From Clostridia bacterium (GTDB lineage: Bacteria > Bacillota > Clostridia > Oscillospirales > Acutalibacteraceae), in NCBI GenBank assembly GCA_017380615.1, contig JAFODQ010000001.1:1-64000 (forward strand): a stretch of 64,000 bases of DNA, given 5' to 3'. The translations under genes and the position numbers were made by a program. This document shows, piece by piece, positions 43,422 to 51,643 of this stretch; the stretch's first letter is position 1, and each line of letters opens with the position of its first letter. The notes under the pieces are model-generated. The model searched no databases and was not told where the DNA came from. It saw only the letters and a program-made list of their open reading frames with translations.

Positions 43422-45590
43422 TTATGGCATATAGTATATAACCGTTGGTGCAGCAGGCTTTTTTTCGGAATCATCAAGCTTTATAATGAGAAGCCTGCCG
43501 TGAGGCTCACTGCCAACATAGTAATAGGGATGTGCATTTTTCAGAAGCTCATCCCACTGAGCAGGATCTTCAACCCTTGTGACGGGAGCTGTGTCGAGGT
43601 TGATTGTTACGGGATAAAGGCTTGTGAATATAGGTCCTGTTACCTCCGATGCTGTTATTTCCTCAACCATATCAGCAAGCTCTGCAACATAAACCTCTTT
43701 AATTTCCATATCCTGCTTCGTGAGAATATCGAGCCAACCAAGCTCTTCAAGCATTGAAAGGGTTTTCTTCATGGATGGATAAACAGGCATTGCAAAGGCA
43801 GTTTCGTCTGAATACCAGGATGTATCATTGTAAATAGGGGTGTTGATAACAAGATATCCAAGTGGTGTGGTGGTTGGGTAAAACCACTCATCATTCGGAA
43901 TGCTCACAGCATCCTCAAAAATTGCTTTTCTCAGACGGAAATGCTCTTCTTCTGAAAGGTTTGATAATTCAAGGGACGCTGTATCACCGCTGAGGCGTCT
44001 GAGAACAAGATTTGAATTTTCGTAGCTGACATATGGGATTTCTCCCGTGTATTCACTAACAACCGTATCCGGCAGGAGCCTTTCTCTGAGATACTCCTCA
44101 CCGATTTTGCTTGATCTGAAATCCATTGCCTTAAGCACTGCTTCTTCGCTAAGGAAGTGATATGTCCGATCCAATTTTGTGCCATCCTTTAAAAAGTATG
44201 TAAATGAGGCACAAAGAGTAGTGTCCTTGTCTCTGTTATCAACAACTGTCTTGTGAAAATCCATAACAAGCTCAATTTCGTTTTCTGTGTCAATTAGTGC
44301 ATAGTCGTAGCTGGGCTCAATCAAACCGAAGAAAACATTTCCTGATAAGTCGATGGCATTCATCATCCCATTACTCGGAAATTCTATATGAATTTCCTTC
44401 ACCTGAGCTTTATCGGGAATCACATTATATGTGCCGAAAATATCTGTTGAATTTATACCTGCCAGCACAAGCAGAATGGAAATAGCTGCAATAATTCCTG
44501 TTAATGCATATTTGATTTTCTTTAATGTGAAATGTGTAAGGAAATTACACACAAGGGCACAAATAACAAAAATCAGCAAGCATAAAATCAGGTACTTCAC
44601 AAGTGAGCCGATTTTAACATAGGCAAGATATTGATTGAAAACAAGCTCGTTAAAGGATATAAGTGTTACAATCAGCGGCAATGTAACGGATATGAAGGAG
44701 GATGCAACAGCACTTGCTCCCTTAAATCCACTCTTCTCGGGCTTGTAACACCTTTTAAAATAATGTGCCATTGCAACGAAGCTTATGCAGAGCACTGCAA
44801 TCCACACAAGAGAAACCACAATGCTTTCTGTGAACGGAGTGGAAAAACCATCAACTGATTCATAGTATGAGGGATAAAGATAGTAGTTGTCAGTCAAATC
44901 CAAGGGATTGAGGATGCTTGCAATTTTGGTGAAAATTGTTGTGGAATATTCATCGGCACCATAAAGGCTGAAGCTGTTTATATAGCCCATATACAAGCTC
45001 AATGCAGATGGAAAGATAAACATAGATGCTGCCGCTGCCGCTGCTTCAATTGTTCTGCCACAAAGAAGGCACGAAGCTACTGTGCAAAAAATTGAAAACA
45101 ATATAATTTTAAGGTATGTGAGCAGGTGAGCAGCAAAAACGAGTGTCAGTGCTTTATCAAATCCGAAAACACCCACATTAATTTTAAAGGCATACAGCTT
45201 TACTAAGACTACTGTGGCAATAATAAACAGCAAAGGTAGAAGCAATCTGTTTCTGTATAGCTTATTTCTGCTTATGTTAAAGCTCAGTGTGGTGTAGCAG
45301 CTGCTTTTTTTGTGAAGAAATGAGAATTGAAGCATAAATACCACAAAGGGAATTATAATTGCAAAGCCAAGCTCTGTTTCAGTGACGGAAAAACAATACG
45401 AGCTATCCGGTCTCTGGAGCAAGGAGCTCAATTCATAAGAAAAGCTGTTTCCCAGAAATGTCGGACCAAGAGTGGTGCCGAAAAAAGCGATAGCAAAAAT
45501 TGCCAGCAAAATTAATGAAAATGCCGAATAGTTAGATAACAAATCTTTTTGTGTAACGGATTTATTTGAAAAGCTTTTTGATTTTTTCAT
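43422..45590 (-). CDS. ABC transporter membrane component (YtrC/D-like, with large external domain)
   Basis: ~722 residues from ATG 45590 (MKKSKSFSNKS), which follows GGAGG and overlaps the end of the ATPase gene by 29 bases. About eight or nine hydrophobic segments cover residues ~25-390, then a large extracellular-type domain (~residues 400-720) rich in Tyr, Asp and Glu. The layout, with GntR and ATPase genes upstream in the same operon, matches permeases of YtrABCDEF-like cell-envelope-stress transporters. Substrate unknown. The protein is longer than simple ABC-2 permeases because of the C-terminal domain. Confidence 0.75.
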   Translation of the reverse strand: MKKSKSFSNKSVTQKDLLSNYSAFSLILLAIFAIAFFGTTLGPTFLGNSFSYELSSLLQRPDSSYCFSVTETELGFAIIIPFVVFMLQFSFLHKKSSCYTTLSFNISRNKLYRNRLLLPLLFIIATVVLVKLYAFKINVGVFGFDKALTLVFAAHLLTYLKIILFSIFCTVASCLLCGRTIEAAAAAASMFIFPSALSLYMGYINSFSLYGADEYSTTIFTKIASILNPLDLTDNYYLYPSYYESVDGFSTPFTESIVVSLVWIAVLCISFVAMAHYFKRCYKPEKSGFKGASAVASSFISVTLPLIVTLISFNELVFNQYLAYVKIGSLVKYLILCLLIFVICALVCNFLTHFTLKKIKYALTGIIAAISILLVLAGINSTDIFGTYNVIPDKAQVKEIHIEFPSNGMMNAIDLSGNVFFGLIEPSYDYALIDTENEIELVMDFHKTVVDNRDKDTTLCASFTYFLKDGTKLDRTYHFLSEEAVLKAMDFRSSKIGEEYLRERLLPDTVVSEYTGEIPYVSYENSNLVLRRLSGDTASLELSNLSEEEHFRLRKAIFEDAVSIPNDEWFYPTTTPLGYLVINTPIYNDTSWYSDETAFAMPVYPSMKKTLSMLEELGWLDILTKQDMEIKEVYVAELADMVEEITASEVTGPIFTSLYPVTINLDTAPVTRVEDPAQWDELLKNAHPYYYVGSEPHGRLLIIKLDDSEKKPAAPTVIYYMP

Positions 45591-46467
45591 TATCTGATTG
45601 CACCTCCGTTTCTTCTGAAAAGACCTCTTCCAGTGTGAGCAGCTGAACATCCATATCGTCAGCTCCAAGATTTTCCAGCTTGCTTAATTCTCCATCAATA
45701 TTGCCGTGAAGTGTCAGCGAAGCTTTTTTTCCGTTTACCTTCAGGTTTTTGCATTTAATTTCTGCAAAAAGACTTTCATTAACAGCCTCGTGGAAGGTTA
45801 AAACAACCTTTCTCAGATCCTTGCTTATATCTTCAATAGGGGAGTTGAAAACAAGCTGCTTGCCTTTGATTATTGCAATGTGGTCGCAAACTCCCGAAAC
45901 CTCTGTAAGGTCGTGTGAGCTGACAATGACTGATGCATTTGTGTCATTTATATATTCAAGAATGAGCTTTCTGAGAAGCTCCTTTTTGTGTGGGTCAAGA
46001 CCATCAAATGTTTCATCTATGAGAAGATATTTAGGCTTTGCAGCAAATGCAATTGCCAGACCAGCCTGACGGGTCATGCCCTTTGAAAAGCCTCTTATGG
46101 GCTTTTTCATATCAAGTGAAAACAGTTCACAAAGAGATTCAAGAATTGAATAATCAAATTGAGGATAATATGTTGAATAAAAGCTTCCCGCACTTTTGAG
46201 TGTTGCCCCCACAGGAAACCACAAATCGTCTGAAACATAGAAGAGCTGATCTCTTTTGGTATCGTTATCGAAAACATCCTCACCGTCTAAATAAACAGCA
46301 CCCGAATCAGCCTTGAATATGCCTGCGCAAATGTTGAGAAGAGTTGTTTTGCCGCATCCGTTAAAGCCTGCAATACCAAGCACGGAGCATTCCTCAACTG
46401 TGAGGCTGATATCTTCAATTGCAGTGAAATCACCGTATTTTTTTGTTACGGACCTTATTTCAATCAT
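45562..46467 (-). CDS. ABC transporter ATP-binding protein (YtrB-like)
   Basis: 301 residues. Walker A is GFNGCGKTTLLN near residue 35. The Q-loop region follows. The signature motif is the atypical FSKGMTRQAGLA near residue 130. Walker B is YLLIDETFDGLDPHKK near residue 150, and the H-loop is VIVSSHDLTEVSG near residue 180. It powers the transporter encoded by the next gene. Its start overlaps the regulator gene by eight bases, and its end overlaps the permease, so the three are tightly coupled. Confidence 0.92.
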   Translation of the reverse strand: MIEIRSVTKKYGDFTAIEDISLTVEECSVLGIAGFNGCGKTTLLNICAGIFKADSGAVYLDGEDVFDNDTKRDQLFYVSDDLWFPVGATLKSAGSFYSTYYPQFDYSILESLCELFSLDMKKPIRGFSKGMTRQAGLAIAFAAKPKYLLIDETFDGLDPHKKELLRKLILEYINDTNASVIVSSHDLTEVSGVCDHIAIIKGKQLVFNSPIEDISKDLRKVVLTFHEAVNESLFAEIKCKNLKVNGKKASLTLHGNIDGELSKLENLGADDMDVQLLTLEEVFSEETEVQSDNEKIKKLFK

Positions 46468-46837
46468 TCAAATCACCCTTTTCGTATATCAGTTTTGTAA
46501 GTTCAATAACTCTTTCAGGGGATATTCCCTTGGCTTTTGATGATGACAGCACCCTGACAAGCTCCTTTTCAGCGTTTTCCAGCACGATTTTGTTAGCAAC
46601 TGCAGTTTTGCTGACAAAAACACCCTTGCCAAGGAGTGAATATGTAACCCGTTCTGTTTCAAGCTCCTGATATGCACGCTTGACGGTGTTTACATTCAAA
46701 TCAAGCTCTGACGCCAATTGCCTTACGGATGGCAGCTTATCATCAGGCTGCAGCTCTCCCGTGTTTATAAGGTTGAGAATCTGTTCCTTTATCTGTTCAA
46801 AAATGGGAGTTCTGCTTCGTGGGTCTATAACTATCAT
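46460..46837 (-). CDS. GntR-family regulator, YtrA subfamily
   Basis: 125 residues from ATG 46837 after AGGAGGTGATAAG; an upstream extension crosses the operator and is rejected. The winged helix is typical: RSRTPIFEQIKEQIL, DDKLPSVRQLASELDLNVNTVKRAYQELE. The short C-terminal part (residues ~75-125) is the YtrA-type dimerisation helix pair, without a metabolite domain. YtrA-type regulators repress their own ABC operon and respond to envelope antibiotics. A perfect 11-bp inverted repeat lies in its own leader. Confidence 0.92.
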   Translation of the reverse strand: MIVIDPRSRTPIFEQIKEQILNLINTGELQPDDKLPSVRQLASELDLNVNTVKRAYQELETERVTYSLLGKGVFVSKTAVANKIVLENAEKELVRVLSSSKAKGISPERVIELTKLIYEKGDLND

Positions 46838-46856
46838 CTTATCACCTCCTGTGTGC

Positions 46857-46883
46857 AACTGTGATAGCACACCTATCACAGTT
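46857..46883. promoter_or_regulatory. Operator of the ytrA-like operon
   Basis: Perfect inverted repeat AACTGTGATAG-CACAC-CTATCACAGTT, arms 11 bp, spacer 5 bp, directly downstream of the -10 box and ahead of the regulator start. Position and symmetry suit autorepression by the GntR protein. Confidence 0.85.
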
Positions 46884-46885
46884 TT

Positions 46886-46914
46886 AAAATAACATACAGT
46901 TTTTCGTTTGTCAA
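46886..46914 (-). promoter_or_regulatory. Promoter of the ytrA-like operon
   Basis: Minus strand TTGACA (46914-46909), 17 bases, TATTTT (46891-46886), immediately upstream of the operator. Confidence 0.8.
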
Positions 46915-46921
46915 CACAAAA

Positions 46922-46962
46922 ATAAAAAAAACTCATAACCGACACAAGTCGATTATGAGTTA
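46922..46962 (-). terminator. Terminator after the Gfo/Idh gene
   Basis: Minus strand AACTCATAATCGAC / GTCGGTTATGAGTT followed by a long T-run. Confidence 0.9.
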
Positions 46963-46997
46963 AGCTTTGTTATTTGCGAAGCTCCGGTATCCGGCAA

Positions 46998-48308
46998 CTA
47001 AAATTCGATGCTCTGTGGCACGCCACCCATTTCTCTTGATTTGTCAGCTCTGTAAACACTGACATGACCTGCCATTGAATCAAAAATGGAGGTGCAGGCA
47101 AGGCTTGGTGTCTCGCCGCGAATAAATTTGACGAAGTCTGCAGCAAGTCTTTCGTCTCCGCCTCCGTGTCCACCATAGGCACCAACCATGTCCCCTGTAA
47201 TGTTCAGGTCAATTTCTTCAATATCGCACTCCTCGTTGAATGCATCAGGTGAGGGGTTAATCTTTTTTACAACAAATTTTGATTCCTCAAAGTTTCCGCT
47301 GATTTCACCCTTTGTGCCTATGATGTGTATTTTGCGAAGGCTTTGGGCAGAGCCGCCAACCATGTTGTGTGTGCCGGTTGCTCCGTTTTCAAAATTCACA
47401 AGCACACTCTGGTGGTCAACCACATCGTTATCGCACTTGTAAATGCAACGGGCATAGGGTGAGTCGCTCTTCATAAGAGCAATTTTGTCATCTATTGTAG
47501 GGTTATCAATGTGTTCTAATTTATCCCAGACATAAAATGCCCATCTGTCAGGGTGGTCTATGTAAAGTCTTTTAGTTGAATAAACGCATGTGTCAACATG
47601 AGGGCAGTCAACCATGCAGATATTACCTGCTCCCTCAGGTGCATTTTCGGGCTTGAACTGATATTTTCCACCGAAGGATGCAATCTTTGTTGGCTTTGTT
47701 TCACTCATAAGCCACATCATAAGATCAATATCGTGGCAGCACTTTGCCAGAAGCATTGTGGTGTGACATTTTTTTGAGTTTGCCCATTTACCACGGACAT
47801 AAGAGGTGGAAAGGTGGTGATAGCTCACATGCTCTGTTGTCTGTATATTTATTATTTCACCAATTTCTCCGTTTGCGATCCTTTCCTTGATGCTGTAGTA
47901 AAAAGGAGTGTAACGAAGCACATGGCAAATCATAACCCTTGAATTGTTCTTTTTTGCGCATTCCTTTAAGAGGCTTGCTTCCTCTTCGCACACAGCAAAG
48001 GGTTTTTCAAGGAGCATATCATATCCACATTCAAGAAGGGGAACAGCCGTTTCAATGTGCTGCTCGTCCATTGTTCCGTTAATAATTGTGTCGGCAAGCT
48101 TGCCTCTGGTTGCAAGCTCCTGTGCTGTTTCAAAGCACATATCCTCGGAGAAGCCGAATTTCTCCATGCACATTTTTCTTCGTACAGGGTTTGGGTCTGC
48201 AACACCCACGATTTTTAATAATTCTGGGTTTGTTATTGCAAGCTCGCTGTAAACAAGTGCTCTGTGCCCTGCGCCGACGATTATAGCAGTAACGGGGTTT
48301 TTATCCAT
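46998..48308 (-). CDS. Gfo/Idh/MocA-family oxidoreductase
   Basis: 436 residues. The N-terminal NAD(P)-binding site is AIIVGAGHRALVYSEL at residues ~8-23. The conserved EKP motif (MLLEKPFAV) is near residue 100. A C-terminal alpha/beta substrate domain follows. A cysteine set, NICMVDCPHVDTCVYS near residues 235-250, is typical of one branch of the family and may bind metal. Family members oxidise or reduce sugars, inositols or related polyols, or take part in glycan breakdown; substrate unknown. It is 15 bases upstream of the pflA end and lies between pflA and the ytrA-like operon, both on this strand. Confidence 0.88.
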   Translation of the reverse strand: MDKNPVTAIIVGAGHRALVYSELAITNPELLKIVGVADPNPVRRKMCMEKFGFSEDMCFETAQELATRGKLADTIINGTMDEQHIETAVPLLECGYDMLLEKPFAVCEEEASLLKECAKKNNSRVMICHVLRYTPFYYSIKERIANGEIGEIINIQTTEHVSYHHLSTSYVRGKWANSKKCHTTMLLAKCCHDIDLMMWLMSETKPTKIASFGGKYQFKPENAPEGAGNICMVDCPHVDTCVYSTKRLYIDHPDRWAFYVWDKLEHIDNPTIDDKIALMKSDSPYARCIYKCDNDVVDHQSVLVNFENGATGTHNMVGGSAQSLRKIHIIGTKGEISGNFEESKFVVKKINPSPDAFNEECDIEEIDLNITGDMVGAYGGHGGGDERLAADFVKFIRGETPSLACTSIFDSMAGHVSVYRADKSREMGGVPQSIEF

Positions 48309-48323
48309 AAAAATACCTCTTAA

Positions 48324-49070
48324 TTATATACCTCTGACTTCTCTGATGCCTGAGAGAATGTGCTCCTTGGCAGAAACAGCATCTGAAAGAGGTAAAGCCT
48401 CTATGCCCTCAAGGGGATAGGGAATGTTAAGCTCCTTGTATTTGCCCACACCCATTGTGTGGTAGGGCAAAACATCGAGAGCCTTAAGATTTCTTAATTT
48501 GCCGATGAATTTCCCGAGAAGAATCAGATCATTCTTGCTGTCTGTGTAGCCTTTTACAATGATGTGGCGAATCCACAGCTGAACATTTTTCTCTTCAAGA
48601 AATTTTGCAAAAGCAAGAATGTTTTTGTTATCCATTCCCGTGAGAGCCTTGTGCTTTTCGGGGTCAATATGCTTGATATCAAGCATAACAAGGTCTGTGT
48701 ATTTCATCAGCTCTGAGAATTTTTCCACACACTCTGCAGATTTTGGGTTAAATGTTGCACCCGAGGTATCAATGCAGGTGTGAATGTTCTGTAACTTTGC
48801 CTTTCTGAACAGATCAATTATAAAATCAATCTGCAAAAGTGGTTCACCACCCGTTACGGTGATTCCACCATTTTTGTAAAAGGAAAGATTTTTGTTGTAC
48901 TCCGAAAGAATTTCTTCGGCTGTGATTTTTTCTCCCTTGCCCGGCTCCCAGGTGTCGGGATTGTGGCAGTAGAGACAGCGCATGGGACAGCCCTGCATAA
49001 AGATTACATATCTTATACCGGGGCCATCAACCGTGCCGAAGCTTTCTTTTGAGTGAATAAGACCCTCCAT
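48324..49070 (-). CDS. pflA: Pyruvate formate-lyase activating enzyme (radical SAM)
   Basis: 248 residues from ATG 49070 (MEGLIHSKESFGTVDGPG). The 4Fe-4S/SAM motif is GCPMRCLYCHNPD, with Cys28, Cys32 and Cys35. TGGEPLLQ follows near residue 75. It abstracts hydrogen from a glycine of PFL to create the glycyl radical under anaerobic conditions. The ATG lies one base after the TGA of the glycyl-radical-domain gene (TGAGATG), with no separate strong ribosome site, so translation is coupled. An in-frame upstream extension is not supported by the family N-terminus. Confidence 0.96.
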   Translation of the reverse strand: MEGLIHSKESFGTVDGPGIRYVIFMQGCPMRCLYCHNPDTWEPGKGEKITAEEILSEYNKNLSFYKNGGITVTGGEPLLQIDFIIDLFRKAKLQNIHTCIDTSGATFNPKSAECVEKFSELMKYTDLVMLDIKHIDPEKHKALTGMDNKNILAFAKFLEEKNVQLWIRHIIVKGYTDSKNDLILLGKFIGKLRNLKALDVLPYHTMGVGKYKELNIPYPLEGIEALPLSDAVSAKEHILSGIREVRGI

Positions 49071-49071
49071 C

Positions 49072-49314
49072 TCAGATCTGGTCGTGGAAGGTTCTTGAAA
49101 TAACCTCGTCCTGCTGTTCCTTTGTGAGCTTGATGAAGTTAACAGCATAGCCACTTACTCTTACGGTAAGCTGAGGATATTTCTCGGGATGCTTCTGTGC
49201 ATCAAGAAGTGTTTCCTTTGTGAAAACATTTACATTGAGGTGATGTCCGCCCTTTTGAACATATCCGTCAAGAAGGCTTACAAGGTTATCTATCTGGTTT
49301 GGTGTAGCAGCCAT
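49072..49314 (-). CDS. Stand-alone glycyl-radical domain (PFL C-terminal part, GrcA/YfiD-like)
   Basis: 80 residues. [19 protein letters not shown] and [13 protein letters not shown] lead to [15 protein letters not shown], with the glycyl-radical Gly at residue 55, and [16 protein letters not shown]. This is the C-terminal domain normally fused to PFL. It has its own ATG with AAAGGAG seven bases upstream, starts 27 bases after the end of the large pflB gene and is coupled to pflA. It would need to pair with the 700-residue subunit, which has the active-site cysteines but no glycine loop. Comparable autonomous glycyl domains are E. coli GrcA/YfiD and a T4 protein, which act as spare parts. Confidence 0.93.
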   Translation of the reverse strand: MAATPNQIDNLVSLLDGYVQKGGHHLNVNVFTKETLLDAQKHPEKYPQLTVRVSGYAVNFIKLTKEQQDEVISRTFHDQI

Positions 49315-49341
49315 AGTAAATCTCCTTTAAAATTATTTTAA

Positions 49342-51444
49342 TCAGTCCTCGTTGGCATCAAGTCCCTCGAAGAGGGTAGGTGTGCCGCAAGCACCGTTTG
49401 CACAGCAATCAATGTCAATTGCAAGGTCGCCGGCGAAAATTTTGTCATCCTTACCTAAAGCACCGGGGATGATTGAGAAGGTGTTTGAAATACCATCCTG
49501 AGCATCAACAAACGGAAGCTTTGCAACAGATGCAAGAGATGCAACAGCACCGTGAGTGTCACGGCGGTGCATTGGGTTTGCACCCGGTGCGAATGCCTCG
49601 CCCCTCTTTCTTCCGTCAGGTGTTGCACCTGTGTTCTTACCATAAACAACATTGGATGTAATAGTAAGAATGGATGTTGTTGGGATACCATCTCTGTATG
49701 TGTGGTGCTTTCTGATATGGGTCATGAATCTGTGAACAATATCGTATGCGATTTTATCAACTCTGTCATCATCGTTGCCATATTTGGGGAAATCGCCCTC
49801 GATTTCATAATCAACAACAATGCCTTCCTCGTTACGGATGGTCTTTACCTTTGCATATTTGATTGCAGAAAGTGAGTCGGCAACAACTGAAAGCCCTGCA
49901 ATACCTGTTGCAAACCAACGGGTTACCTTTTTATCGTGAAGAGCCATCTGAAGCTTTTCATAGCAGTATTTATCGTGCATGTAGTGAATGATGTTGAGTG
50001 TGTGCACATAAACTCGTGCAAGCCACTCCATCATTGCTTCAAATTTCTGCATAACCTCATCATAATCAAGGTATTCGCTTGTGATTGGCCTGTACTCAGG
50101 TGCAATCTGCTTACCGGAAATCTCATCTATACCACCATTGATTGCATAGAGAAGACACTTTGCAAGGTTTGCTCTTGCACCGAAAAACTGCATCTCCTTG
50201 CCCACAACCATTGATGAAACACAGCAGGCGATTGCATAGTCATCACCATGGGTGAAACGCATAAGGTCATCGTTCTCGTACTGAACTGAGGATGTTTCAA
50301 TTGAAATCCTTGCACAGAATCTCTTGAAGTTTTCGGGAAGACGGGTTGACCAGAGCACTGTAAGGTTTGGCTCAGGTGCTGCACCGAGATTTTCAAGAGT
50401 GTGGAGATATCTGTAAGACATCTTTGTTACCATGTGGCGTCCGTCAATGGCAACACCACCGATTGATTCTGTTACCCACTGTGGGTCACCTGAGAATAAA
50501 TCATTATATTCGGGTGTTCTTGCAAATTTGATAAGACGAAGCTTCATGATGAAGTGGTCAATCATTTCCTGAAGCTCTGTTTCTGTGTAAACACCGTTTT
50601 TAAGGTCACGCTCAGCGTAAATATCAAGGAAAGTGGATGTTCTGCCCAAGGACATGGCAGCACCGTTCTGCTCCTTTACTGCACCAAGATAGCCGAAATA
50701 GAGCCACTGAATTGCTTCCTTTGTATCCTTTGCGGGCTTTGAAATATCAAAGCCATAGGAAAGAGCCATCTTCTTAAGGTCATCAAGAGCACGAATTTGC
50801 TCTGAAAGCTCTTCTCTCTCCTGAATAATGTGGGAATACATGGCAGTGCGTGTTGTTTCCTTCTGCTCATACTTATCCTCAATAAGTCTGTCGATACCGT
50901 AAAGAGCAACACGACGGTAGTCACCTATGATTCTGCCTCTTCCGTATGCATCGGGAAGACCTGTGATGATGTGGCTTGAACGACAAGCTCTCATTTCAGG
51001 TGTGTATGCGTCGAAAACACCTGCATTGTGAGTTTTTCTGTGAATGGTGAAAAACTCTTTAACTGTCGGATCAAGCTCGTAACCGTTATCCTTACACGCT
51101 TTCTCTGCCATTCGGATGCCACCGTAAGGCATAAGTGCACGCTTGAAGGGCTTGTCTGTCTGGAAGCCCACAATTCTTTCCTTGTCTTTGTCAAGATATC
51201 CGGGACCGTGAGACACAATTGTTGATATGATTTTTGTATCCATATCAAGAACGCCGCCCTTTTCACGCTCCTGACGGGAAAGCTCCATTACCTGGTTCCA
51301 TAAATCGAGCGTGTCCTGTGTGGGACCAACAAGGAAGCTCTCGTCACCATCGTATGGGGTGAAATTGTGCTTGATGAAGCTTCTTACATTTACTTCTTTT
51401 TTCCAGGTTCCGCCTTCAAAACCTTTCCAGCTTTCGAAATCCAT
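49342..51444 (-). CDS. pflB: Pyruvate formate-lyase large part lacking the glycyl-radical domain
   Basis: 700 residues; full PFLs are ~750-760. Catalytic Cys407-Cys408 lie in [13 protein letters not shown]. Other PFL blocks are [39 protein letters not shown] and [19 protein letters not shown]. After [18 protein letters not shown], where normal PFL continues to its glycine loop, this protein ends with a tail containing [16 protein letters not shown]. With the next gene it should form a two-subunit PFL converting pyruvate and CoA to acetyl-CoA and formate. A TTGATT-17-TATACT promoter lies upstream. The reading frame is clean, not a frameshift. Confidence 0.94.
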   Translation of the reverse strand: MDFESWKGFEGGTWKKEVNVRSFIKHNFTPYDGDESFLVGPTQDTLDLWNQVMELSRQEREKGGVLDMDTKIISTIVSHGPGYLDKDKERIVGFQTDKPFKRALMPYGGIRMAEKACKDNGYELDPTVKEFFTIHRKTHNAGVFDAYTPEMRACRSSHIITGLPDAYGRGRIIGDYRRVALYGIDRLIEDKYEQKETTRTAMYSHIIQEREELSEQIRALDDLKKMALSYGFDISKPAKDTKEAIQWLYFGYLGAVKEQNGAAMSLGRTSTFLDIYAERDLKNGVYTETELQEMIDHFIMKLRLIKFARTPEYNDLFSGDPQWVTESIGGVAIDGRHMVTKMSYRYLHTLENLGAAPEPNLTVLWSTRLPENFKRFCARISIETSSVQYENDDLMRFTHGDDYAIACCVSSMVVGKEMQFFGARANLAKCLLYAINGGIDEISGKQIAPEYRPITSEYLDYDEVMQKFEAMMEWLARVYVHTLNIIHYMHDKYCYEKLQMALHDKKVTRWFATGIAGLSVVADSLSAIKYAKVKTIRNEEGIVVDYEIEGDFPKYGNDDDRVDKIAYDIVHRFMTHIRKHHTYRDGIPTTSILTITSNVVYGKNTGATPDGRKRGEAFAPGANPMHRRDTHGAVASLASVAKLPFVDAQDGISNTFSIIPGALGKDDKIFAGDLAIDIDCCANGACGTPTLFEGLDANED

Positions 51445-51491
51445 TATACGATCTCCTCTTCTGATAGAATAAAGATATTATTACACAATAT

Positions 51492-51520
51492 AGTATAACA
51501 AATAGCTTATTAATAATCAA
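51492..51520 (-). promoter_or_regulatory. Promoter of the pfl operon
   Basis: Minus strand TTGATT (51520-51515), 17 bases, TATACT (51497-51492), about 48 bases upstream of the pflB start. Confidence 0.65.
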
Positions 51521-51643
51521 CACACGCGAAGAAAAAATATGATGGTATTTTTATACCTTTTGAGGGAAAGTTTTGAATTATTTGCATAAATTCCATTTGT
51601 CTTCCAAAAATAAGAAAAATATTTTTTTTAAAAGGAGCTTTCT

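Noticed and set aside
46970..47185. Short minus-strand frame at the end of the Gfo/Idh gene
   Set aside because: It overlaps the well-supported oxidoreductase in another frame and has no start signal.
49314..49342. Frameshift or sequencing error splitting pflB
   Set aside because: The small gene has its own ATG and a strong AAAGGAG site, the large gene ends in an ordered extension unlike PFL, and pflA is coupled to the small gene. This is a designed gene boundary.
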